A stretch of DNA of 64,000 nt from Pseudoduganella armeniaca (lineage in GTDB: Bacteria > Pseudomonadota > Gammaproteobacteria > Burkholderiales > Burkholderiaceae_D), in assembly GCF_003028855.1 (NCBI RefSeq), contig NZ_CP028324.1, positions 3,162,001 to 3,226,000 on the forward strand. The letters are read 5' to 3'. The position numbers and the translations under genes were made by a program. The first letter of the stretch is position 1; each line of letters opens with the position of its first letter. Positions 54,417 through 63,291 of this stretch are shown here, in pieces. The notes under the pieces were generated by a model, which was not told the DNA's origin, did no database searches, and saw only the letters and a program-made list of their open reading frames with translations.

Positions 54417-55128
54417 GGCAGCCGCTGCGCCGCGATCATGCGGTTGTACAGGATGTTGGGCGACAGCCAGACGACGATATCGTCGTACGTGCCGCCCGGC
54501 GCGCCCGGATTGTCGGCGCCGTCGCGGCTGATGAAGGCCGTGCCGGTGCTGGCGATATTGGCTTTCTCGTCGACGTTGCCGCTGCCGGCGTCGGCCGCCC
54601 GCACGCCCTGTTCGCTGAAGGCCCCGTAGCCGTTGCGGCCGGCCGACAGGATCACGGCCGGGATGTCGTTCGGCGCGGTGGCCGCCACCAGCGCGCCGGC
54701 CGGGTCGCGCGTGGCCACCGTGATGTCGCGCGGCGTGTTCAGGCGGAACGGCGCGGCGCTGTCGGCGAAGTCGGGCGTGACGCTGTAGACGAACAGGTGG
54801 CCCCAGCTGTCCAGTTTCGGCAGGCCCAGCGTGGCCCACGGCAGGAAGCCGATGCGGCGCTCGTCGGTGCAGCGCTCGCCGCTGCGGCCCTCCAGGCCAT
54901 TGGCGGCCGAGATGGCGGGCAGGGCAGGTAACCGTTGCGGATGGCGAAGCCCGTCAGCGCGTCGCGCGCTTCCTCCAGCGCACGGCGCGTGTCGGCCACG
55001 CGGCGCTGCTCCAGCTGGGTCGACAGCGGCGTGATCAGGCCGCCGATCAGCAGGCCGACGACGACCAGCACGATCGCCACCTCGACCAGGGTAAAGCCGC
55101 GCGATCTCTCGTTGCGATGATGGTTCAT
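54413..55128 (-). CDS. type IV prepilin-like protein (frameshift at ~54918)
   Basis: About 238 residues after repair. The leader MNHHRNERSRG is followed by FTLVEVAIVLVVVGLLIGG with Glu5, a canonical class III cleavage site. The frame breaks at the GGG of 54917-54919 (CCC on the coding strand). One extra base gives GYLPCPAISAANGLEGRSG and continues through GFLPWATLGLPKLDSWGH to the end MIAAQRLP. The C-terminal two thirds are clearly related to the next gene (55133-55861). It overlaps the permease-like gene by ATGA. Confidence 0.82.
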
Positions 55129-55132
55129 GTGC

Positions 55133-55861
55133 TCAAGGCAGCGTGCGCGCCGCCGTCATCCTTTCATACAGGGTTTCCAGCGGCAGCGCCACCAGCAGGT
55201 CGTCGAACGGGCCGCCCGGCGCGCGTGGATCGACGCTGGCGGGGCGCTGGATGAAACCGGTGGTCGCGTTGTCGTTGCCGATTTCATCCAGGTTGTCGAG
55301 CGCGCCGTTGGCCTGGGGCAGGCCGGCCACGCTGGTACCCAGGTTGGCGCGGCCCTGCGAGTACACGACGGCGGGCGCGCAGGCCACCGCCAGCACGCAT
55401 TGCGCCTGGCCCACGACGTAACGCAGCGTGCCGTCGCCGTCGCGCGTCTGCACCCGCTTGGTCGCCACCGCCGTCAGGCGCTGGATCGGCGCGATCGTGT
55501 ACAGCGGCGTCACGCTGTAGCGCAGCCGCTTGCCCCAGCTGTCCGCGCCCTCCACCCCGAGCGTGACCCACGGCAGGAAGCCGCTGCAGGCCGCTTCGTC
55601 GGCGCACGGCGCGCTGGCCTCGCGGCCGTCGGTGGCCGACATCGCTGGCCGTGGCAGCCGGCCGTTGACGGCGGCGAAGCCGAGCAGCGCGTCGCTGGCC
55701 AGGGCCAGGCGCGCCAGCGTGCGCTGCTCGCGCAGCTGTTCCACGCCGCTGCGGCCGAAGGCGCCGATCAGCACCGCGGCAAAGCCGATGCTGGCCACGG
55801 CCAGCAGGAGCAGCAGTGCCGCGCCGCGCTGGCGCCGCGGGTCAGCGTGCCGGCGTGCCAC
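55133..55861 (-). CDS. pilin-like paralogue without canonical FTLVE site
   Basis: A 242-residue protein. The start is GTG 55861, inside the end of the upstream gene. The N-terminus is RQRGAALLLLLAVASIGFAA: a Gly before a hydrophobic stretch, as in PilX-type minor pilins, but with no Glu at position 5. The body is paralogous to the neighbouring prepilin: GFLPWVTLGVEGADSWGK, LRYSVTP, then PGGPFDDLLVALPLETLY and the end MTAARTLP. Probably a minor pilin or tip protein; cleavage by the prepilin peptidase is uncertain. Confidence 0.72.
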   Translation of the reverse strand: MARRHADPRRQRGAALLLLLAVASIGFAAVLIGAFGRSGVEQLREQRTLARLALASDALLGFAAVNGRLPRPAMSATDGREASAPCADEAACSGFLPWVTLGVEGADSWGKRLRYSVTPLYTIAPIQRLTAVATKRVQTRDGDGTLRYVVGQAQCVLAVACAPAVVYSQGRANLGTSVAGLPQANGALDNLDEIGNDNATTGFIQRPASVDPRAPGGPFDDLLVALPLETLYERMTAARTLP

Positions 55862-56336
55862 GCCTGACGTCCTGGATCGTGGCGCTGGCCGGGTCCCAGC
55901 TCTGGCCGGGCTTCAGGATCACGCGGCGGCCGCCCACGTCGACCGGAACGCCGGCCCCCGGCCGTCCGCGCACCACGGTGTCGCGCGGCGTGTCGTCGAC
56001 CCAGATCGTGGCCTGGCCGTCGCTGCGCCGCAATACGCCGCCGAAGCGCACCGGCGCCGGTGGCGGCGGCGCCGCTGCGGCGCCGGCCGCGGCGCTGTCG
56101 GCAGCCATGCCGGGTGGCACGCTGGTGCTAGCCATTGCCGTTGCGCTTGCCGGGGCCGTCGTCGCGGGCGCGCCCTGCGCCAGGGCGGCGCTGCGTTGCT
56201 GGTCGAGCTGCATGCGGTCGGCCGGCGTGGTGAACAGGCGTCCCATCGTGGTCAGCGACATCTGCGCCCGCGCCGGCGCCGCCAGGCCGGCGGCCACCAG
56301 CAGCGTCAGCACGGCCGCGCTGCGTACCTTGCTCAT
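55842..56336 (-). CDS. MshK/PilP-like periplasmic pilus protein
   Basis: A 164-residue secreted protein with a signal peptide ending APARAQ. A long Ala/Pro/Thr-rich linker follows, then a small C-terminal beta domain (PVRFGGVLRRSDGQATIWVDD, PVDVGGRRVILKPGQSWD). This is the layout of GspC/PilP/MshK proteins that connect the inner-membrane platform to the secretin. Sequence similarity is low, so position after the PilO-like gene carries much of the call. ATG overlaps the PilO-like stop (ATGA). Confidence 0.65.
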   Translation of the reverse strand: MSKVRSAAVLTLLVAAGLAAPARAQMSLTTMGRLFTTPADRMQLDQQRSAALAQGAPATTAPASATAMASTSVPPGMAADSAAAGAAAAPPPPAPVRFGGVLRRSDGQATIWVDDTPRDTVVRGRPGAGVPVDVGGRRVILKPGQSWDPASATIQDVRRGTPAR

Positions 56337-57004
56337 CGCACCCCCTGGCGCAGGGCGGCGGGCGGCGTCAGCGTCAGCCAGTTGAGGGTGCAATCGGCCG
56401 TCAGGCCCGGCGCCAGCGGGGCGTTGCCGGCGCTGGCCGCGCGGCGGATGGCGCAGTCCTGGACCGTGAAGACACCGCGCTGGCGCAGGTCGCCCAGGAA
56501 GTGGAACAGGTCCATCTCGTGCAGCAGCTCCAGGTGTACCGTCATGCGGCTGCCGCGCATCATGTAGTCGCCGGTGGCGACCTTGCCGGCCAGCTTGTAC
56601 GGTTGCTGCGGTTCGATCTGGTAGGTCAGCGGCAGCAGCCGGCGCGTTTCCTGGATCTGCCGGATCGCCTCGACCCATTCGAGCCGGTTCTCGGTGCCGA
56701 CGAAGCCACGCCGGCGCAGGTCGAGGAACAGCGGCTGGTAGACACGGATATCCTGCTTTTCCGCCTCGACGTGGACGAAGCTCTGGCGCGCCGCGTCGCG
56801 GGTGGCCAGCGCCACCAGCTCGTCCTGGCGGGCGTGCTGCAGCTTCCAGTAGCTGGTGACGACGGCGGCGATCGCCACGAGGGTCGTCACGGTAAACGTG
56901 ATGGCGGCCGCCCGGATCAGCGCGAAGCCGCTGATCCAGTAGGGCAGCGGCACGCCGGCCGCGGCCGGTGCCGCGATGGCGCTGATCCGGTTCAAGGCGT
57001 CCAT
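56333..57004 (-). CDS. PilO/MshJ-like inner-membrane pilus protein
   Basis: A 223-residue protein with one transmembrane helix (about 30-52, AAAITFTVTTLVAIAAVVTSYW) and a short cytoplasmic N-terminus. A coiled-coil-prone stretch and a ferredoxin-like periplasmic domain follow, the PilO/GspM/MshJ layout. A conserved end (FTVQDCAIRRAA, DCTLNWLTLTPP) contains two cysteines that may form a disulfide. It follows the PilM/N-like gene with a 13-base overlap. Confidence 0.7.
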   Translation of the reverse strand: MDALNRISAIAAPAAAGVPLPYWISGFALIRAAAITFTVTTLVAIAAVVTSYWKLQHARQDELVALATRDAARQSFVHVEAEKQDIRVYQPLFLDLRRRGFVGTENRLEWVEAIRQIQETRRLLPLTYQIEPQQPYKLAGKVATGDYMMRGSRMTVHLELLHEMDLFHFLGDLRQRGVFTVQDCAIRRAASAGNAPLAPGLTADCTLNWLTLTPPAALRQGVR

Positions 57005-58569
57005 ACGAGATCCAGGGTGAATTTGGCGCGGTCCTCGCCGCTGTTGGCGACGCCGACACTGCCGCTCAGCTTGACGTTGGAGCGGATGTCGAACGGCAGC
57101 TGGGCGATTTCCACCGTCATGTGCGGCATGCGTGCCAGCTGCCGGGCGAAGCCGTTCATGCTGTCCAGTACCACGCGATAATTGTCCTGCCCGGCCAGTA
57201 CCTCGGCCTGCAGGCGCAGGGTCTGGGACGGCGCCTTAGGAATGCCCAGCGCCAGCGACGACGTGGGCGCGACCAGCGCGGGCGAGGCCGCGGCACCCGG
57301 CGCCGCCACCGTGGCCTGGCCCGGGACCTGGGCCCGCCACTCCAGTTGCGTGAGGCGGATCTGGGGCGACTTCTCCAGCGCCTCGCTGACCATGCCCAGC
57401 ATGTGCACCGGCCAGGGGCCCTGCTGCGCCACCAGCCGGTCGATCTGTACGGCCGCCTTCATGTTGACGGTCTTGTCCACCACCGGCGGCATGCTGGACA
57501 TGCTGTTGCGGTAGGCCGCCTGGTAATGCGCGGTCTCCGAGCGCAGGCCGTTGACGTTGCCGTGGGCGACGCCGTAGCCCACCAGGTTGGCCACCGTCCA
57601 GGCCAGGCAGGCGGTCGCCATCACGGCACTGGACGCATACAGCGACAGGCGCAGGCGCCACAGGCGATAGAAGCCATCCTTGCCGCCCAGGGGGTAGTGG
57701 CTGGCCGGCGTGGCACGGCCGACGATGTGCAGCAGCAGCTGGTCGGCCAGCACGGGCGCACTGGCCATGCCCAGCGCGCCCGCCGCCGCGTCGAGCGGGC
57801 GCACGTCGTAGCGCGTGGCCGGGCCGTCCTCGCAGCGCTGCGCCAGCTCGTCGGCGGCGCTGGCCGGTACCAGGATCGTCACGTGCAGCACGTCGTCGCG
57901 TTCGAGCAGGCGCACGCTGGTCAGGAACTGCTGGGTGCGGCGCGTTTCCGGCACGATGGTGTCCGCCACGTCGCCGTCCTCGGTCGGCTGCACCAGGCGC
58001 GAGAATTTCAGCGCACCCCCCTGCAGGTAGGTCTGGCGCATGCCGCCCGACTGCAGCGTGACCAGCAGCTGGTGGCGCGGCGGCTCGCCGGACGCGCTGC
58101 CATGGCGTGCCATGCGCGCCAGCAGGGTGGCCGACAGCAGGGTGGCCGAATAGATTCCGGCCAGCGGGGTCTGCATCAGCGCCATCGCGTCGATCCACGG
58201 CGCCAGCACGGCCGGATTGGTCAGTGCCGTGAACAGCACCACGTCGTCGCGCCGGCCCTCCTGCAGGCGGCCCTGCACGATGGCGGCGCGGTAGGGGGTG
58301 TCGCGGTACTGCTGCCCAAGGCGCCGCGCGCGCAGCTGGCGGCCGGCGCGCCCGCGCACGTGCGGCAGCGCGTGGCGGCTGAAGTCCTCCTCGATCAGGT
58401 CGACCACCAGCCAGGCCGGCCGCGCGCCCTGCTGTTCCAGGTAGGCGATGAAGTCGTCCACGCCGGCGCGGGTGGCGGGAAACACGGCGGGATCGGACAG
58501 CGCGCCCTGGCGCCACTGCCAGGCCTGCAACTGCTCGCTGGTGAGGTAGAAAAGCTGTTTCGGGAACAT
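56992..58569 (-). CDS. PilM/PilN-like (MshI/GspL type) platform protein
   Basis: A 525-residue protein. The N-terminal half (1-300) is an actin-like cytoplasmic domain of the PilM/GspL kind (WLVVDLIEEDFSRHALP, LLVTLQSGGMRQTYLQ). A single membrane helix follows at about 315-335 (ASSAVMATACLAWTVANLVGYG), then a PilN-like periplasmic domain with the C-terminal NVKLSGSVGVANSGEDRAKF. Thus PilM and PilN functions are on one polypeptide, as in GspL and MshI. It recruits the ATPase to the inner-membrane ring. Two bases separate it from the GspF-type gene. Confidence 0.75.
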   Translation of the reverse strand: MFPKQLFYLTSEQLQAWQWRQGALSDPAVFPATRAGVDDFIAYLEQQGARPAWLVVDLIEEDFSRHALPHVRGRAGRQLRARRLGQQYRDTPYRAAIVQGRLQEGRRDDVVLFTALTNPAVLAPWIDAMALMQTPLAGIYSATLLSATLLARMARHGSASGEPPRHQLLVTLQSGGMRQTYLQGGALKFSRLVQPTEDGDVADTIVPETRRTQQFLTSVRLLERDDVLHVTILVPASAADELAQRCEDGPATRYDVRPLDAAAGALGMASAPVLADQLLLHIVGRATPASHYPLGGKDGFYRLWRLRLSLYASSAVMATACLAWTVANLVGYGVAHGNVNGLRSETAHYQAAYRNSMSSMPPVVDKTVNMKAAVQIDRLVAQQGPWPVHMLGMVSEALEKSPQIRLTQLEWRAQVPGQATVAAPGAAASPALVAPTSSLALGIPKAPSQTLRLQAEVLAGQDNYRVVLDSMNGFARQLARMPHMTVEIAQLPFDIRSNVKLSGSVGVANSGEDRAKFTLDLVWTP

Positions 58570-58571
58570 GG

Positions 58572-59785
58572 TCAGATCCTGATCGCGCTGATCGTGTCGT
58601 AGATCGGGCCCAGCACGGACAGCATGATCCAGCCCAGCAGCAGACCCAGGATCACCGTCATCGCCGGCTCGATCATCGCCTGCACCCGCTCGATCTGCTC
58701 GCGCACCTCGCGGTTGTAGAAGTAGGCGACGTTGCGCAGGGCGCCATCGAGCGCGCCCGTCGCTTCGCCCACCTTCAGCATGCGCACCACCAGGGCGGGA
58801 AGATGCCGCTGGCGGCGAAGGCGGCCGTGACGCTGTGGCCTTCCGAGATCAGCTGGGCGGCGCGGCGCAGCGCGGCCGCGACCACACGGTTGCCGACGAT
58901 GCCTTCGGACAGCCGGATGCAATCCAGGATCGTGATGCCGGAAGCGTACATCAGCGCGAAGAACGTGGCGAAGCGGGCCAGGATGATCTTGTGCAGCACC
59001 GGGCCGACGGGCCAGGCGCGCAGCTTAAAGCGGTCGAACGCGAACGCGGCGCGCTCGCTGCGGCGCAGCCACCAGCGTGCGCCGAACCAGAGCGCGACCG
59101 GCAACGCCAGCAGCACGAACCACCAGTCGATGAACACGTTCGAGACGGCGATCAGGGCCTTGGTGTGCAGCGGCAGCTCGCGCCCCATGTTGCCGATGAA
59201 GCTGGTCAGCTGCGGCACCAGGTAGATCATCAGGAAGAACGTCACCGCCGTCACGACCAGCAGCACGACGGCCGGGTAGGTGACGATCTTCTTCGTCTGC
59301 GCGGCCAGTTCGTCCTGCCATTTCAGCCCCGCCGCCAGGTCGCGGAACACCTCGTTGACCTTGCCGCTTTCCTCGCCCGCGCGCACCAGGCTGGTGAAGG
59401 TGGGGTCGAACACGTCCGGATAGCCGGCCAGCGCGTCGGACAGTTGCAGGCCGCCCTCGATCTTCTCGATCAGGTCCGTGATGATCTCGCGAAAGCGCAG
59501 GTGGTCCATGCTGTCGCGCAGGTCGTTCAACGCGTCCAGGATCGGCACGCCGGCGCTGGCCATCTGCTCCATGTGGAAGCAGAAGTTGATCAGGTCGCGG
59601 CGGGTGATCGCGCGGCGGCCGGCCGCGCCCAGTGCCAGGCGGCGCTGGCGCGACTGGCGGAAGTCGATCAGGTCCAGGTCCATGCGCGACAGGCGCAGCT
59701 CCAGGTCCGGCACGTTCAGCGCGTCCATGTCGCCCGGGACGATCTCGCCGGTCGGGGTCATCGCGCGGTAGAGGAATTTCGGCAT
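58572..59785 (-). CDS. MshG/GspF-type inner-membrane platform protein (frameshift at ~58796)
   Basis: About 404 residues after repair. Two GspF domains, each about 125 residues (INFCFHMEQMASAGVPILDAL and ARFATFFALMYASGITILDCI), with three membrane helices including the C-terminal one. The frame breaks in one of the GGG runs at 58793-58799. One extra C on the coding strand joins AAFAASGIFP to LVVRMLKVGEATGALDGAL, restoring the second domain. It is the rotating/moving hub that the ATPase acts on. One base separates it from the ATPase gene. Confidence 0.9.
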
Positions 59786-59786
59786 G

Positions 59787-61481
59787 TCAGGCCAGCCTGT
59801 CGGTCAGGTCGACCACGCGCGACACCTCGTCCAGCGTGGTGGCACCCTCCAGCACGCGGCGCATGCCGTCGTCCACCAGCGAGCGGAAGCCGCTGGCACG
59901 GGCGGCGTTGCGCAGTTCGCGCACCGAGGCACGGCGCGCCACCAGTTCGTCCAGCTCCGCGTTCATCTTCAGCAGCTCCATGATCGCCAGGCGGCCCTTG
60001 TAGCCCTGGTGGGCGCAGCGCTCGCAGCCCACCGCGCGGTAGATCGTGGCGGCCGGCCCTTCCGGCTCCAGGCCGAGCAGGCGGCGCTCCAGCGCGTCGG
60101 CGGTGAACGGTGCGCGGCAGTGCCCGCACAGCCGGCGTACCAAGCGCTGGGCGATGATGCCGATGATGTTGCCGGCCAGGACGTCGGCCACGACGCCGAT
60201 GTCCAGCAGGCGCGAGATCGAGCCCACGGCGGAATTGGTGTGCAGGGTCGAATACACCTGGTGGCCCGTCATGGCCGCGGCCAGCGCCATGTCCGCCGTT
60301 TCCTTGTCGCGGATCTCGCCGACCAGGATCACGTCCGGGTCCTGGCGCAGGATCGAGCGGATGCCGTCGGCGAAGCCCAGCTTGGACGATTCGTTGACGG
60401 AGGTCTGCCGGATCATGCTCATCGGGTACTCGACCGGGTCCTCCAGGGTCATGATGTTGACCGCTTCGGTATTGATGTGGTTGAGGATCGAGTAGAGGGT
60501 CGTGGTCTTCCCCGAGCCGGTCGGCCCCGTCACCAGGATCAGGCCGTCGGGCCGGGCGATCATCAGCTTCAGCAGGTCCAGCTCGCGCTCGGCCAGGCCC
60601 AGGCCGTCCAGCGGCACCAGGCCCTTCTGCCGGTCCAGCACGCGCAGCACGAAGTTCTCGCCGTGCGTGGTGGGCTGGGCGCTGGCGCGAAAGTCGATCT
60701 GGCGGCCGGAAAACTTGATCGAGATGCGGCCGTCCTGCGGCGCGCGGGTCTCGGCGATGTTCATGTTGCTGATCACCTTCAGGCGCACCGCCATCGCCGG
60801 CCAGTACGATTTGTGCAGGCTGCGGATCTGGCGCAGGATGCCGTCGATGCGGTAGCGGATGCGCAGGAAACTGTGCTCCGGCTCGAAGTGGATGTCGGAG
60901 GCGCCGTTCTGCACGGCGTCGGCCAGCAGCGCGTCGATCAGGCGCACCATCGGGTGGCTGTATTCGTCCGAGGTGCCCTGGTAGGACACCTCGCCCGTCT
61001 CGATCTCGTGCAGGATGCCGTCGATCGACAGCTCGAAGCCGTAGTACTGGTCGATGGCGCGCTGGATGTCCGATTCGTTGACCAGCAGGGGCGTGATCGT
61101 GATGCCCTTGACCAGCATGGCGTGGATCTGGTCCAGCGCCACGATGTTGCTGGTGTTCGACATCGCCAGCACCAGGTTGTCGGTGTCGCGCTCGTAGACG
61201 ATCGGGAACACGCTGTAGCGGGTGGCGACGTCCTTCGGGATCAGCTTCAGCGCGACGGCGTCGACCACCAGCGCGTTCAGGTCGGCCGACTGGGTGTTCA
61301 GGTTTTCCGAGAGTGCCTCGCGCACCGTGGCCTCGGTGACGAAGCCCAGCGTGATCAGCAGGCGCCCCAGCGGCTCGCCGCCGCGCTTCTGCTCGATCAG
61401 CGCGATGCGCAACTGGTCCTCGCTGATGACGCCTTTCGCGATCAGCAGCTTGCCGAGGGGGAGTTTGACCGGTTCTGCCAC
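59787..61481 (-). CDS. MshE/GspE/PilB-type assembly ATPase
   Basis: A 564-residue hexameric ATPase that powers pilus assembly. The N-terminal T2SSE_N domain (LPLGKLLIAKGVISEDQLRI) is of the kind that binds c-di-GMP in MshE. The C-terminal motor has Walker A GPTGSGKTTTLYS, the Asp box TLEDPVEYP, Walker B ILRQDPDVILVGEIRD, the His box HQVYSTLHTNSA, and a tetracysteine zinc site (CGHC ... CERC). The GspF-type hub is encoded one base downstream. ATG 61481. Confidence 0.95.
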   Translation of the reverse strand: MAEPVKLPLGKLLIAKGVISEDQLRIALIEQKRGGEPLGRLLITLGFVTEATVREALSENLNTQSADLNALVVDAVALKLIPKDVATRYSVFPIVYERDTDNLVLAMSNTSNIVALDQIHAMLVKGITITPLLVNESDIQRAIDQYYGFELSIDGILHEIETGEVSYQGTSDEYSHPMVRLIDALLADAVQNGASDIHFEPEHSFLRIRYRIDGILRQIRSLHKSYWPAMAVRLKVISNMNIAETRAPQDGRISIKFSGRQIDFRASAQPTTHGENFVLRVLDRQKGLVPLDGLGLAERELDLLKLMIARPDGLILVTGPTGSGKTTTLYSILNHINTEAVNIMTLEDPVEYPMSMIRQTSVNESSKLGFADGIRSILRQDPDVILVGEIRDKETADMALAAAMTGHQVYSTLHTNSAVGSISRLLDIGVVADVLAGNIIGIIAQRLVRRLCGHCRAPFTADALERRLLGLEPEGPAATIYRAVGCERCAHQGYKGRLAIMELLKMNAELDELVARRASVRELRNAARASGFRSLVDDGMRRVLEGATTLDEVSRVVDLTDRLA

Positions 61482-61500
61482 GGGTTCAGTCCATGCCTCG

Positions 61501-63291
61501 TCAGTCGCCGCGCGGCGCTGGCGCCGGTGGCAGCACTGGCGCCGCCGCCGGCGCGCTGCCGGCCGCCAGCTCGTGCAGGCGGCGCTGCACGGCGGCGCGA
61601 TCGAAGCCGGCCTGGCCGGGCAGGGCCAGGGCGCGCTCGTAATAGCCGGCGGCCAGCTTGCCCTGGTTCAGGCGGTCCAGGCCCACGGCCAGGTTGAACG
61701 CGTAATCCGGGTTGCCCGGCGCGGCCGTGAAGGCGCGGAAATAGGCCTGTTGGGCTTCCGGCCAGCGCGCCTGGCGGGCGTACAGGTTACCCAGCGCGAA
61801 CAGCACGGGACCGGCGTCGGGCCGGCTCTTCAGGATCTCGCGCAGCTTCGCTTCGCTGCGCGCCATGTCGCCGGGACGCAGCGCGACCAGCGCGGCCAGC
61901 GCATCCGGGTCCTGCGGGTCCAGTTCGAGCAGGCGCGCGTACCAGGCCGCGGCCTGGGCGCCACGGTTCTCGCGCTGGGCGACGGCGGCGGCGCCCAGCA
62001 GCGCATCGCGGTTGTTCGGGTCCTGGCGCAGCGCCGCTTCGTACTGCTGGCGCGCGCCGGCAAGGTCGCCGGCCTGGAAGGCCGCATAGGCCGATTGCAC
62101 CGCCGGCGCGATGGCCGGGGCACTGCCGCGCGCGATGCGCACGTCGCCACTGGCGGCCGGGCGCGCGCCGCCGCTCGCCGCGCCCGCCACATAGGCCGGC
62201 GCCAGTGGCGCGGCCGGTGCGACCGGCGCGGCGCTGGTCGCGCCACCCTGGGCGTTGTCGGCGGCCTGGTCGCGCATCGCGCGTTCCTGGCGTTCCGCCA
62301 GATCTTGCTGGGCGGCCTGCATGATGTCGGGGTCGTCGCTCATGCCGGGGCCGCTCAGGACTGGTGCGCGCGCTTCCATGCGCGCGGGGGCCACCGCTGG
62401 GATCGGGGCCGGGGCCTGCGCGGTGGCGGGCGCCGCGAGCGGCGTGGCCACGGCGGCGCTGGCCGGCGCAACGGCGGGTGGCAGTGCCGACGTGCCGGCG
62501 CTGTCCTGCGCGGGCAGGGTCGCCAGCGTGGCATCGGCGGGCGTGGCCGGCGGCAGGCCGCCGGCCGGTTCGGCCGGTGCCACCACGATGCCGGTCGCGC
62601 CCGTGGCGCTGGGTGGCGGCATCGGCACCATCGGCAGCGCGGCACCGGGCCCGGGCGCCGTGCTGGCGCGCCAGTAGACGTAGCCGAACGTGCCCAGCAG
62701 GACCAAGAGGATGCCGGACAAGCCGGCCACGCGCACGCGCGCCATGTCCATGCCTGGCTTGGCGGCGCCAGCGGCTGCCCGTGCGCGCGCCGCGGCGCGC
62801 ACGGCGGCGGCGTCCGGCCGCGGCGCGGCCTCGGCACCCTTGGCGTCGGCACGTGGCGCGGCCGGCGGCGTGGCCGCAGGGCGCGGCCGGGCCGGCTCGT
62901 GGCGCGCCTGCGGCGGCACCGGGTCGTGCACGGCCTCGGCGGCCGGCTCCAGCGGAATGCGCGGTTCGGGGCGCGCTGGTGCTGGCCGGGACGCGGCGGC
63001 GGAAGCAGGGGCGGGCGGGGCGCTCGCCGCGCTGGCCTGCGCTTCGACGCGCGGGGCCGGGTCGAGCGGTTCCAGGCTGAGTGGTTCCAGGCTCAGTTCC
63101 AGGCCGCCCGGTGCCGCTGCTGGCGCCGCTGCTGGCGCCATGGCGCCGGCCTCGGCCTCGGCCTCGGCGGGCGCGGGTGTGTCGTTCAGCGGCGCCAGGC
63201 CCCAGTCGGCGGTGCCGGCCGGTTCCTCTTCGGGCAGGCCGTTCTGGCGCGCCCGTTCCGCTTTCTTCAGCGCTTGCATCAGCAGGCTCAT
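61501..63291 (-). CDS. MshN-like TPR protein of the pilus operon
   Basis: A 596-residue bitopic protein. A cytoplasmic N-terminus begins SLLMQALKKAERARQNG, typical of MshN/GspAB-linked proteins. A long Ala/Pro-rich disordered segment leads to the membrane helix (about 190-210, AGLSGILLVLLGTFGYVYW). Another Ala/Pro-rich linker follows, then four or five TPRs (about 400-570; YAAFQAGDLAGARQQYEAAL, NPDYAFNLAVGLDRLNQG). TPRs in MshN are thought to help secretin assembly. ATG overlaps the secretin stop (ATGA). Confidence 0.8.
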   Translation of the reverse strand: MSLLMQALKKAERARQNGLPEEEPAGTADWGLAPLNDTPAPAEAEAEAGAMAPAAAPAAAPGGLELSLEPLSLEPLDPAPRVEAQASAASAPPAPASAAASRPAPARPEPRIPLEPAAEAVHDPVPPQARHEPARPRPAATPPAAPRADAKGAEAAPRPDAAAVRAAARARAAAGAAKPGMDMARVRVAGLSGILLVLLGTFGYVYWRASTAPGPGAALPMVPMPPPSATGATGIVVAPAEPAGGLPPATPADATLATLPAQDSAGTSALPPAVAPASAAVATPLAAPATAQAPAPIPAVAPARMEARAPVLSGPGMSDDPDIMQAAQQDLAERQERAMRDQAADNAQGGATSAAPVAPAAPLAPAYVAGAASGGARPAASGDVRIARGSAPAIAPAVQSAYAAFQAGDLAGARQQYEAALRQDPNNRDALLGAAAVAQRENRGAQAAAWYARLLELDPQDPDALAALVALRPGDMARSEAKLREILKSRPDAGPVLFALGNLYARQARWPEAQQAYFRAFTAAPGNPDYAFNLAVGLDRLNQGKLAAGYYERALALPGQAGFDRAAVQRRLHELAAGSAPAAAPVLPPAPAPRGD

